Source: JACVRW01 sp963746825
GTDB taxonomy: Bacteria; Actinomycetota; Thermoleophilia; Solirubrobacterales; Thermoleophilaceae
Assembly: GCA_963746825.1 (NCBI GenBank)
Contig: CAVVCU010000007.1
Span: 434,001 to 498,000 of the forward strand
DNA length: 64,000 bases
Reading direction: 5' to 3'
Shown: piece by piece, positions 32,994 through 40,634 of the stretch
How positions within the stretch are numbered: position 1 is the stretch's first letter
Layout of the letters: each line of letters begins with the position of its first letter
The notes under the pieces: model-generated
What the model was told of the DNA's origin: nothing
What the model saw: the letters and a program-made list of their open reading frames with translations, nothing else
Databases searched by the model: none
Program-made: the position numbers and the translations under genes

Positions 32994-33668
32994 GTGCGCC
33001 GCTTCGTTCGGGAAAACAGCCTCACACTCGTCTTCCTGGGGCTGTTTCTTGCCTCTCTGGTGTTTCAGGCGATCGCGGGCCACTCCGCGTTCAACGACGA
33101 GCAAGACCGCGTTCAGGGTCCGCACCTGTCGCTGTGGCGCTACGTGTTCTCATCGTCCTACGGCGTGTCGGTCATGGAGAACTGGCAGTCGGAATACCTA
33201 CAGTTCACGCTGTTCATCCTCTTGACCGTCTGGCTCTTGCAAAAGGGGTCGCCTGAATCCAAGGAGCTCGATGAGGCCGGCCGCGAGACAGACCAGCAAC
33301 AACGCGTCGGACAACACGCAAAACAGGACTCCCCGAGCTGGGCGCGCTCGGTCGGTTTTCGACGCACCGTCTACGAGAACTCGCTGTTGATCGCGATGGG
33401 CGGCATCTGGGTGGCCAGCTGGCTCGTCCAGTCGCTCACCGGGGCGGTCGAGTACAACGCCGAACGCCTCTCTCACCACCAGGCCCCAGTTTCCTGGCTG
33501 GACTATCTCGCTACCGGCAGTTTTTGGCAACGCACCCTCGAGAACTGGCAATCGGAATTTCTCGCTGTCGGGTCGATGGCCATTTTCGCCGTGTACCTGC
33601 GACAACGCGGCTCACCCGAATCCAAGCCCGTCGGGGCACCCCACCACTCGACAGGCGTCGAAGGCTAG
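32994..33668 (+). CDS. DUF6766 membrane protein with internal duplication
   Basis: A 224-residue protein made of two similar halves. Each has VRENSL or VYENSL, a hydrophobic helix, FNDEQ or YNAER, a motif MENWQSEYLQF or LENWQSEFLAV, a second helix, and the ending KGSPESK or RGSPESK. That gives about four transmembrane segments. The family is uncharacterised. The GTG start is two bases after the small membrane peptide. A charged glutamine-rich linker (DQQQRVGQHAKQD) joins the halves. Confidence 0.8.
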   Translation: MRRFVRENSLTLVFLGLFLASLVFQAIAGHSAFNDEQDRVQGPHLSLWRYVFSSSYGVSVMENWQSEYLQFTLFILLTVWLLQKGSPESKELDEAGRETDQQQRVGQHAKQDSPSWARSVGFRRTVYENSLLIAMGGIWVASWLVQSLTGAVEYNAERLSHHQAPVSWLDYLATGSFWQRTLENWQSEFLAVGSMAIFAVYLRQRGSPESKPVGAPHHSTGVEG

Positions 33669-33692
33669 CCCCAAGCTCGGCCCTGAGAAACA

Positions 33693-33720
33693 CGAAAGGC
33701 CCGCGAGCGCAGGCCTTTCG
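33693..33720. terminator. Bidirectional terminator-like hairpin
   Basis: CGAAAGGCC (33693-33701) and GGCCTTTCG (33712-33720) form a perfect nine-base stem with a ten-base loop between the DUF6766 stop and the convergent tRNA-fMet 3' end. The A/T-rich outer arms allow it to end transcription from both sides. Confidence 0.7.
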
Positions 33721-33724
33721 TAGA

Positions 33725-33798
<74 letters not shown>

Positions 33799-33870
33799 GC
33801 GTAGGCCCGAAAATCTAGCAGCGGTGCGGGGATGGTCAAGGTGTTGGTCGCGCTCGGTACGGTGCCGTTC

Positions 33871-34797
33871 ATGGCCGCTTCCCCCATCGCCGTGGTCGAC
33901 CTGGGCACCAACTCGACCCGGCTGCTCGTGGCCCAGGTCGAGGACGGCAGGGTTGCCGAGCTCGAGCGGCGCACCATCGTCACCAGGCTGGGCCAGGACG
34001 TCGATGCAACGGGGCGATTGGCCGACGAGGCGATCGCCCGCGTGAGCGAGGCGTTGGCCACCTACCGCGACGTGATCGACCGGCTCGGAGCGCAGCGGAT
34101 CGTGGCCGTGGCCACCAGCGCCATGCGCGACGCCGAGAACGGGCCGGCGTTTCGTGACGAAATCCAGGAGCGCTTCGGTATCGATGCCCGCACGATCTCC
34201 GGCGACGAGGAGGCGCGGCTCACCTTTCTCGGTGCCACGTCGGGCCGGGACTCCGGCTCCCGGGCGCTCGTTATCGACATCGGCGGCGGCAGCACCGAGT
34301 ACGTGACCGGGCGGGCCGGCGGCAACCCGGATTTCCACGTGTCCACGCGCATGGGGTCGGTGCGGTTCAGCGAGCGCCACCTCCGATCTGATCCGCCCGA
34401 GCACGAAGAGATGGTCGCCCTCGCGGACGACGCGCGCGCCGTGCTCGCGGCCGAGACTTCGGTCGAGATTCGCCAGAGCGTCGAGATCGGCATCGCCGTG
34501 GCGGGCACCGCCACCACGCTCGCGGCCATCGACCAGGAGCTCGACCCCTATGACCCCGCGAAGGTGCACGGCTACCGGGTCGACCTCCCCTCCTGCGAGC
34601 GTATCGTGGCCGAGCTCGCCGCCCTCCCACTCGACGAGCGGCGCGAGGTCACCGGGCTGCACCCCGACCGTGCGCCCACCATCGTTGCCGGCACGGTGAT
34701 CCTGCTCGAGTCGATGCGCGCCTTCGGGCTCGACGAGATCGAGGTGTCGGAGTCCGACATCCTCCACGGCGCCGCGCTCGACGCCGCGGGGTCGTAG
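33871..34797 (+). CDS. Ppx/GppA-family exopolyphosphatase / guanosine pentaphosphatase
   Basis: A 308-residue ASKHA-fold phosphatase acting on polyphosphate or pppGpp. The phosphate loop is IAVVDLGTNSTRLLV at the N-terminus; ATSAMRDAENG, ISGDEEARLTFLGA and the second loop VIDIGGGSTEYV follow, with the adenosine motif AVAGTATTLAAID later. ATG 33871 is taken as the start because TACGGT lies seven bases before it (leaderless) and because it sits right before the first strand. An ATG at 33832 is also in frame. It stands alone, next to the initiator tRNA. Confidence 0.88.
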   Translation: MAASPIAVVDLGTNSTRLLVAQVEDGRVAELERRTIVTRLGQDVDATGRLADEAIARVSEALATYRDVIDRLGAQRIVAVATSAMRDAENGPAFRDEIQERFGIDARTISGDEEARLTFLGATSGRDSGSRALVIDIGGGSTEYVTGRAGGNPDFHVSTRMGSVRFSERHLRSDPPEHEEMVALADDARAVLAAETSVEIRQSVEIGIAVAGTATTLAAIDQELDPYDPAKVHGYRVDLPSCERIVAELAALPLDERREVTGLHPDRAPTIVAGTVILLESMRAFGLDEIEVSESDILHGAALDAAGS

Positions 34798-34800
34798 CGA

Positions 34801-36168
34801 TCAGGCCGGCTCGAGCTCGCCCGCGCGCAGCAGGTCCAGCAGGCGGAAGCGACCGGGCTCGGATGCCGGCAGCGTAGGCTGCCAGCCGGGCTCGACCGCG
34901 CGGAAGCTCTCGCCGTCGGCGTCGACGATGCCCACCAGAACCTCGCCGACGATCCGCCCGCCGACCGGGCCGAGCCGGTCGCCGTCCTCCCGCACGTCGG
35001 CCTCGCGCAGGACGTAGAACCAGAGCGGCGTCTCGTCGTTCCAGCCGGCGGACTCCAGGCCGACCTCGTCTGAGGTCAGCGGCTCCACGCCCAGCTCGCG
35101 CGCCACCCGCTCACCCGAGGGCAGGCCGGTGCTCTGTCCGCGCTGCAGGTCACGCGCGGCCAGCGAGTGATAGGCGGGCTCGTCGACCTTGCCGGTGATC
35201 TCCACCGGAAGCTCGATCAGCGCCGCGGGGAGCTTCCCGTCGATGCGCTTCGAGCGCTGCGCCGGCGGGCTGTCCGGCGCGTCGAAGAGCAGGGTCCAGT
35301 CGACCACCTGATCGGCGCCCACCGGCCGGAAGCCGATCAGGTCGGGAAACAGCGGCACCTCGGCGGCGTCCGGCTGGATGCGGTAGGCGTGGCGGATCTG
35401 CGAGTGGCCGTAGCGGTACGCGGCGTCGGCGAACTCGAACGGTAAGAAGGGCTGCTCGGGGTCGGGGCGGTAGTGACCCGGGTCGCCGGCCAGCAGCTCC
35501 ATCGCCATCTGCTCGCCAACCAGCGAGGGCAAAAAGTCGTGGAGCAGCACCCACTGGTAGTGCCACACGAGCGCCACCCGGGCCGAGTCGAAAACCTCGC
35601 CCTCGGGCCCGCCGTCGGCCCGCAGCCGGTCGACCAGGAGGTTGTGCGCCCGCAGGAACGCGAGCTGCAGCTGGTTCATGAACAGGTGGACGTCGTTGCG
35701 CGGGTCGCCGACGAGAGCGACGCCCTGCTCGTTGCGCGGCACGTCGGTGGCCGAATGCAACAGCTTCGCCGGGTCGTCGCGCTCGAACAGGTAGGGCGAG
35801 CCGACCGGGCCGCCGCCGTAGACGCACTCGAGGTTCGCCCGCGGCGACCGGAAGTTCTCGATCGCCCGGGGATCGGCGCGATGGACGAGCGGCGACCGGT
35901 CGGCGGTGATGTCGTGGGCCACGAACTGCCCGAAGAAGGGCCACCCGGCCTCGACACGCGAGTCGTCACCGGCATCGGCCGAATCGATCGGGCCGGGATC
36001 GCAGGGCCCGCCGGAGGAGCCGAGCCGGTGCAGAAGGTGGTCCTCGGATTCGAGCGAGTCCAGCGCCTCGAACATCCGCCGGTACTTGGTGCCGTGGATC
36101 GGGGCGTCGACGGTGCGCCCGGGCGCGAGACAGTGATCCCGCGCGATGGTCGACTCGCCGCTGGCCAT
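34801..36168 (-). CDS. Animal-type haem peroxidase family protein
   Basis: A 455-residue member of the peroxidase-cyclooxygenase superfamily. The distal site is WPFFGQFVAHDIT (distal His) and the proximal site RYGHSQIRHAYRI near residue 270, with NEQGVALVGDPRNDVH and FLRAHNLLVDRL between, all typical. No signal peptide is evident, so it may be cytoplasmic or secreted by another route. The ATG at 36168 lies ten bases after the LysR stop, so the regulator and peroxidase are one operon. It is probably a peroxide- or halide-using defence enzyme; the substrate is unknown. Confidence 0.87.
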   Translation of the reverse strand: MASGESTIARDHCLAPGRTVDAPIHGTKYRRMFEALDSLESEDHLLHRLGSSGGPCDPGPIDSADAGDDSRVEAGWPFFGQFVAHDITADRSPLVHRADPRAIENFRSPRANLECVYGGGPVGSPYLFERDDPAKLLHSATDVPRNEQGVALVGDPRNDVHLFMNQLQLAFLRAHNLLVDRLRADGGPEGEVFDSARVALVWHYQWVLLHDFLPSLVGEQMAMELLAGDPGHYRPDPEQPFLPFEFADAAYRYGHSQIRHAYRIQPDAAEVPLFPDLIGFRPVGADQVVDWTLLFDAPDSPPAQRSKRIDGKLPAALIELPVEITGKVDEPAYHSLAARDLQRGQSTGLPSGERVARELGVEPLTSDEVGLESAGWNDETPLWFYVLREADVREDGDRLGPVGGRIVGEVLVGIVDADGESFRAVEPGWQPTLPASEPGRFRLLDLLRAGELEPA

Positions 36169-36178
36169 GTACCCGAGA

Positions 36179-37093
36179 CTATTCAGGGGCGGTGAGCAGC
36201 CCGCGGGCAGCCAGCTCGCGGGCCAGGGCACGGAAGGCTCGGGCCACCGGCGTGAGCGCCGCGAGCGGCACGGCGGGGCGCAACAGGTGCAGCGGAAAGG
36301 TGAGACGGTCGCGCAGCTCCAGCAACCGAAGGTCGCGGGCCGAGGAGACCGCGGCGGAGCGCGAGGTCAACCCCACGCAGCCCTCGAGGCGCACCGCGGC
36401 CTCCCACGACATCGGCCCCCGGGGATCCGGGGCGGTCCGCGGCGCGAAGCCCGCCCCGGCGCACAGCGCGACCACGGCCCGGTTGAACCCCGGCCCATCC
36501 CGCGCGTCGACGAGGGCGAACGTCTCCGCGCGCAGGTCGCGGAGCCGCACGCCATCTCGCGAGGCCAGACGATGCCCCGTGCCCACCGCCACCACCGCCT
36601 CCACGTCGGCCAGCGGCTCGCGTATCACCCCCGCCCTCGGCTCGGCACAGAAGCCGAGTGCCAGGTCGAGCCCGCCCGCCGCCACCTCCTCCGTGAGTGC
36701 TCCCGTGGAGTCCTGGCGCGCACGCACCCGCACCCGCGCGAGCCGCTGCTCGGCCTCGGCCAGCATGGCCTGCGCGATGTAGTGCACGCCGGGCGACATC
36801 CCCAGCCTCAGCTCCCCCCTCTCTCCCCGGGTGAAGGTTCCCGCCACCTCGTCGACCGTGTCCGCGGCCTTGACCGCCGCCCGGGCCGGCCCGAGCAGCA
36901 CCCGGCCCGCGTCGGCCAGCCGGACGCTGCTGCGCGTGCGCTCGAACACCTCGACGCCCAGCTGCGCCTCCAGGCGCTTGATCTGCTGGCTGAGCGCGGG
37001 CTGGGCGATGTGCAGCCGCTGGGCCGCCCGGCTGAAGTGCAGCTCGTCGGCGAGCACCACGAAGGGACGCAGCAGACGGGGATCCACACTCAT
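36179..37093 (-). CDS. LysR-family transcriptional regulator
   Basis: A 304-residue regulator. The N-terminal winged helix is LRPFVVLADELHFSRAAQRL and HIAQPALSQQIKRLEAQLGV, and the periplasmic-binding-like effector domain begins near GELRLGMSPG. TATAAG sits eight bases before the ATG with no Shine-Dalgarno, indicating a leaderless mRNA. The haem peroxidase gene follows in the same operon and a secreted lipoprotein gene is divergent. Either may be the target. OxyR-like cysteines were not identified, so the effector is unknown. Confidence 0.9.
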   Translation of the reverse strand: MSVDPRLLRPFVVLADELHFSRAAQRLHIAQPALSQQIKRLEAQLGVEVFERTRSSVRLADAGRVLLGPARAAVKAADTVDEVAGTFTRGERGELRLGMSPGVHYIAQAMLAEAEQRLARVRVRARQDSTGALTEEVAAGGLDLALGFCAEPRAGVIREPLADVEAVVAVGTGHRLASRDGVRLRDLRAETFALVDARDGPGFNRAVVALCAGAGFAPRTAPDPRGPMSWEAAVRLEGCVGLTSRSAAVSSARDLRLLELRDRLTFPLHLLRPAVPLAALTPVARAFRALARELAARGLLTAPE

Positions 37094-37162
37094 GCGCGCA
37101 GCTTATAACTCGAAGCGAGCCGCTATTTCCGCAAACACCCTTCGTCTCCTAGCGTCGCGAGC

Positions 37163-37792
37163 ATGCGGTCACCACGCCTGCTCATCCTCGTCCTGCTCCT
37201 AGCCGGCTGCGGCGGTGAGGATCCCAGTCCGAAGCGCGACCCCGCGCCGAAGCGCGACGCCGCGCAGCCCGCCCCGCCACCCGACGCGGGCACGCAGACC
37301 GGACACGGCGCCGACCCGACGAGGGTGACGGTTCCCCGCGACGACTCCACTCCTCCCGCGGCCACCATCGTGCTCGAGTCGACCGACGGCCGGGCGCTCG
37401 CCGAGGCCTCTCAGCCGCCGGGCGGCCAATCCCACGACACAACCCGGCTGCGGGAGCCGCGCCTCGCGGGGACCGTCCGCGGCCGCGACGCCGACGGCGG
37501 CGTGGCCCGCGTTCGCGTTTCGCTCAAGGAGCTCGTCACATGCCGGGCGCCCGACGGCTCCACGTCGCAGCAACCGCGCACGCGCTACTTCCCGCCGCCG
37601 CAGACCGAGCGCATCCGCTCCAATCCCGGCGCGCTCCTGCCGACGGACAAAACGCGAACGCTCCCACTCACGGTGGGCAGCGGCGCCTGCGCGGACCCAC
37701 GAGCCGTCGAGGGCGAGCTCTGGGGCGAGGCGATCAACGGCACCGGGCTCGAGGCCGTGACGCCGCATCTGCACTTCCGCTGGACGCGTTAG
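37163..37792 (+). CDS. Secreted lipoprotein, unknown function
   Basis: A 209-residue lipoprotein with lipobox LLLAGC (Cys at about residue 15), a proline-rich low-complexity spacer (SPKRDPAPKRDAAQPAPPPD) and a C-terminal beta-rich part (LAGTVRGRDADGGVARVRVS, VTCRAPDG, GSGACADPR). The pair of cysteines may form a disulfide. The pattern resembles Ig-like cell-surface domains. TAGCGT seven bases before the ATG suggests a leaderless mRNA. It is divergent from the LysR gene and followed by a strong terminator. Confidence 0.65.
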   Translation: MRSPRLLILVLLLAGCGGEDPSPKRDPAPKRDAAQPAPPPDAGTQTGHGADPTRVTVPRDDSTPPAATIVLESTDGRALAEASQPPGGQSHDTTRLREPRLAGTVRGRDADGGVARVRVSLKELVTCRAPDGSTSQQPRTRYFPPPQTERIRSNPGALLPTDKTRTLPLTVGSGACADPRAVEGELWGEAINGTGLEAVTPHLHFRWTR

Positions 37793-37808
37793 CCGGCCCC
37801 GAAAAGCA

Positions 37809-37835
37809 GAACCGCCGGCATCATGCCGGCGGTTC
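37809..37835 (+). terminator. Strong intrinsic-terminator-like hairpin
   Basis: GAACCGCCGGCAT and ATGCCGGCGGTTC are perfect complements around a single C, giving a 13-base inverted repeat just after the lipoprotein stop. There is no clear U-run (CCGTTAAAC follows), which is common for GC-rich actinobacterial terminators. Confidence 0.75.
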
Positions 37836-37869
37836 CGTTAAACGGCCCAATCAGGACGGGCAGGGGTAC

Positions 37870-38045
37870 GTGCCTTGAGAGGGCCTTACGGTTCGGACGG
37901 CGGGAGGCGCCGATACGATGCGGCTTCGTCCGAACCTATGTACCGGGCAGGCACCCTACGGGTTGACCGCATGGCGTATCCCACCCAGCGGTTCGGACTA
38001 TAAACCAATTGCCTTCTCGGGGGAAGGCCCCCGGCCCGATTTAGC
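37870..38045 (+). ncRNA. Candidate structured RNA region with alternating stems
   Basis: The region between the lipoprotein terminator and the TPP-enzyme stop has no plausible ORF. GGTTCGGAC occurs at 37890-37898 and again exactly 100 bases later at 37990-37998, and its complement GTCCGAACC lies between them (37928-37936), so two mutually exclusive stems are possible. At the 3' side GCCTTC/GAAGGC (38011-38028) competes with the perfect hairpin CGGGGG-AAGG-CCCCCG (38018-38033), which is followed by GCCCGATTTA and looks like a terminator. No match to tmRNA, SRP RNA, RNase P or 5S rRNA was recognised. Strand and boundaries are uncertain. Confidence 0.35.
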
Positions 38046-38053
38046 GACCCCTA

Positions 38054-39712
38054 TTACGCAAGGTTGGCCTTGCGCGGGTACACCACCGACGGGTCGGTGA
38101 GCACGTTCACCAGCGCCGGCTTCCCGCTGGCGAAGGCCCGCTCGAGAGCCGGGCGCAGCTCCTCGGGCCGGGCCACCAGCTCGCCGTGGCCTCCGAGCGT
38201 ACGCACGATCTCGTCGTAGCGGCACTCGGGCTGCAGGTCGGCGGCTACCGAGTAGCCGTACAGGTACTCCATCGGGTGCTTCTCGAGGGCCCAGATCCCG
38301 TTGTTGCCCATCACGCCCACCACGGGAACGCCGAGGCGGACGAAGGTGTCGAACTCGAGGCCCGAGAACCCGAAGGCGCCGTCGCCCAGCAGGAGGCAGA
38401 CCTGGCGGTCGGGATGGGCCAGCTTGGCGGCGAGCGCGAAGCCCGGCCCCGAGCCCAGACAGCCGTAGGGGCCGGGGTCCATCCAGCAGCCGGGCTCGTA
38501 GGTCTCGATCAGACGGCCGGCGAAGGAGACGAAGTCGCCACCGTCGCCGATCACCACGGCGTTTCGGTCGAGCACCTGGCCCAGCTCGTGGTAGAGGCGC
38601 ATGGGGTGCAGCGGCGCGCGGTCATCGTGGAGATCGGTCTGCTCGCCATCGCGCTTCTCGGTCTCGGCGCCGCGCAACGACGCCGCCCAGGCGCCGCGGT
38701 CGGGCCCGCCGCCGGCCGCGGAGCGCAGCGCCTCGAGCGTCTCGGGCACCGGGCCGTAGAGCTCGGCCGCCACCTCGCGCGGGTGCGGTCGCGCGGGCGG
38801 CGAGGAACCGATGGACACGATCTGCGTCTCTTCCCCGAACGATTGGCCGAAGCCAAGCCGGAAGTCCATCGGCACGCCGATCACGAGCGCCACGTCGGCG
38901 CCCTTTAGCCCCATGCCTCGCGCACGCGAGAAGAACATCGGGTGGTCGGCGGGCACGCAGCCGCGGCCCAGGCCGTTGAGGAACACGGGCACGGAGAGCT
39001 CCTCGCACAGCCGCACCAGCGCCTCCTCGCCACGGGCCCAGTACAGGCCCGTGCCGGCCATCACCACCGGCCGCTCGGCCCCGCGAAGCAGCTCGGCGGC
39101 GCGCTCGAGCGCCGCCGCGTCGACCGCATCGAGCCCAGCCGGGCCGGGCCCGTCGGGCGGCGCGTCGGCGTCGACCTCGGCCTCCATGAACACCTGGTCG
39201 AGCGGGAGGTCGAGGAACGTGGGCCCGGTCGGCGGCTCGGCCGCTTCGCGCAGCGCCTGGTCGACCAGCCCCGGGATATCGGCCGTGGCCGATGCGGTGC
39301 GTGCGCTCTTCACCACCGGCGCCACGAAGGGAACGTGGTCGATCTCCTGGAGCGAGCCCTGGCCCCAGCGAAACGACGGCGCGCGGCCCCCGAGCACGAG
39401 GACGGGCGAGCCGTTCTGCTGGGCGGAGGCCATGCCGCTCATCCCGTTGGTCACACCCGGGCCGGCGGTCAGCGCGCATACGCCGACCTCGCGCGTGGCC
39501 TTGGCCCAGCCCTCGGCGGCGAACACCGCCGACTGCTCGTGGCGGACATCGACGATGTCGATGCCCTCCTCGCGGCACCCGTCGTAGACCGAGAAGAGGT
39601 GGCCCCCGGAAAGCGTGAAGAGCTTGGTCACGCCGTGGGCCTTGAGGCGCTTGGCCACCAGGCGGCCGCCGTGGAGCTTCGCGGCCTGCTCGGTCTGGGT
39701 GTCCGCGCTCAT
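38054..39712 (-). CDS. Thiamine-pyrophosphate enzyme of the acetolactate synthase family
   Basis: A 552-residue TPP enzyme. The N-terminal domain has the activating Glu in RHEQSAVFAAEGWAKATR and the TAGPGVTNGMSGMASAQ loop; the C-terminal TPP-Mg motif runs from GDGAFGFSGLEFDTF to VMGNN. Such enzymes make acetolactate or act as 2-oxo-acid or oxalyl-CoA-type decarboxylases. There is no adjacent ilvN regulatory subunit, so a catabolic role is as likely as branched-chain synthesis. TATGGT lies ten bases before the ATG (leaderless style). It is divergent from the dehalogenase-like hydrolase. Confidence 0.87.
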   Translation of the reverse strand: MSADTQTEQAAKLHGGRLVAKRLKAHGVTKLFTLSGGHLFSVYDGCREEGIDIVDVRHEQSAVFAAEGWAKATREVGVCALTAGPGVTNGMSGMASAQQNGSPVLVLGGRAPSFRWGQGSLQEIDHVPFVAPVVKSARTASATADIPGLVDQALREAAEPPTGPTFLDLPLDQVFMEAEVDADAPPDGPGPAGLDAVDAAALERAAELLRGAERPVVMAGTGLYWARGEEALVRLCEELSVPVFLNGLGRGCVPADHPMFFSRARGMGLKGADVALVIGVPMDFRLGFGQSFGEETQIVSIGSSPPARPHPREVAAELYGPVPETLEALRSAAGGGPDRGAWAASLRGAETEKRDGEQTDLHDDRAPLHPMRLYHELGQVLDRNAVVIGDGGDFVSFAGRLIETYEPGCWMDPGPYGCLGSGPGFALAAKLAHPDRQVCLLLGDGAFGFSGLEFDTFVRLGVPVVGVMGNNGIWALEKHPMEYLYGYSVAADLQPECRYDEIVRTLGGHGELVARPEELRPALERAFASGKPALVNVLTDPSVVYPRKANLA

Positions 39713-39752
39713 TCTGGCGGCGACCATAACCGATCGGGTATACACGGCCATG

Positions 39753-40634
39753 ATGGTCGCTGTTCTCGAAGGGGATTTTGACGGTACGTTCGCTTTCGAG
39801 CCGCATTTCCTCGACGCCGACGGCTGCCGGCTGCACTACGTCGACGAGGGCCCGCGGGACTCGAGCCCGCTCCTCTTCCTGCACGGCAACCCGACCTGGA
39901 GCTACCTGTGGCGCCGCCCGATCGCCGCGCTCTCGGCCCAGGGCCACCGCTGTGTGGCGCTCGACCACATGGGCTTCGGCCGCTCATCCAAGCCCCCGCA
40001 CCTCTCGGCGTATTCGCTGCGCCGCCACATCGACAACGCGATTGCCCTGATCGAGTCGCTCGACCTGCGCGATGTGACCCTGGTGGCCCACGACTGGGGC
40101 GGCCCGATCGGCCTGGGCACCATGCTCGAGCGCACCGACCGGTTCGCTCGGCTCGTTCTCCTGAACACCTGGGCCTGGGAGCTGCCGAGCTTCCTGCCGC
40201 CGTTCCTGCGCGAGCTGCGCAGCGAGGGGATGGGCGAGATCCTGATCCTGGCCGGCAACCTATCCGTGGAATCGATCCCCTCGGGGATGGCCCGGCGCGA
40301 CATCGATCCGGTGATGATGGACGCCTACCGCGCGCCCTTCCCGGACTACTGGTCGCGCGCGGGCCTGCTTGCGTTCCAGCGCGACATCCCGCTCACCGAA
40401 CGCGATCGCAGTGCCTCCCTGATGGCGTCGATCCACGAGGGGCTGACGTCGCTGGGCGTTCCGGTCAAGCTCATCTGGGGAATGCGCGACCCCGTGTTCC
40501 AGCCGGTATTCCTCGATCAGTGGCGCGAGCTCTATCCGCAGGCCGAGACGCTGGAGCTGGCCGACGCCTCGCACTTCGTCGTGGAGGACGATCCCGACGG
40601 CGTGACCGGAGCTATCGAGCAGTTCCTGCGCTGA
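39753..40634 (+). CDS. Haloalkane dehalogenase-like alpha/beta-hydrolase
   Basis: About 293 residues. LFLHGNPTWSYLWRRPIAAL carries the Asn of the halide site, LVAHDWGGPIGLG has the nucleophile Asp rather than Ser with the following halide-binding Trp, IWGMRDPVFQP the acid residue and DASHFVVEDD the His. An Asp nucleophile with HGNPT and HDWGG is the haloalkane dehalogenase signature (Asn/Trp pair as in class II). An epoxide hydrolase is the alternative but would need lid tyrosines. Two ATGs (39750, 39753) follow TATACA directly. The native substrate is unknown. Confidence 0.8.
   Translation: MVAVLEGDFDGTFAFEPHFLDADGCRLHYVDEGPRDSSPLLFLHGNPTWSYLWRRPIAALSAQGHRCVALDHMGFGRSSKPPHLSAYSLRRHIDNAIALIESLDLRDVTLVAHDWGGPIGLGTMLERTDRFARLVLLNTWAWELPSFLPPFLRELRSEGMGEILILAGNLSVESIPSGMARRDIDPVMMDAYRAPFPDYWSRAGLLAFQRDIPLTERDRSASLMASIHEGLTSLGVPVKLIWGMRDPVFQPVFLDQWRELYPQAETLELADASHFVVEDDPDGVTGAIEQFLR

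Noticed and set aside
30146..33668. The small-gene stretch as an integrated mobile island
   Set aside because: Codon use is somewhat less biased, but no integrase, direct repeats, tRNA-end duplication or transposase was found.
37870..38045. The structured region as a CsrB-like sponge RNA for CsrA
   Set aside because: GGA occurs in the repeated GGTTCGGAC boxes, but they do not match the CsrA-binding consensus and are too few; kept only as an unassigned structured RNA.
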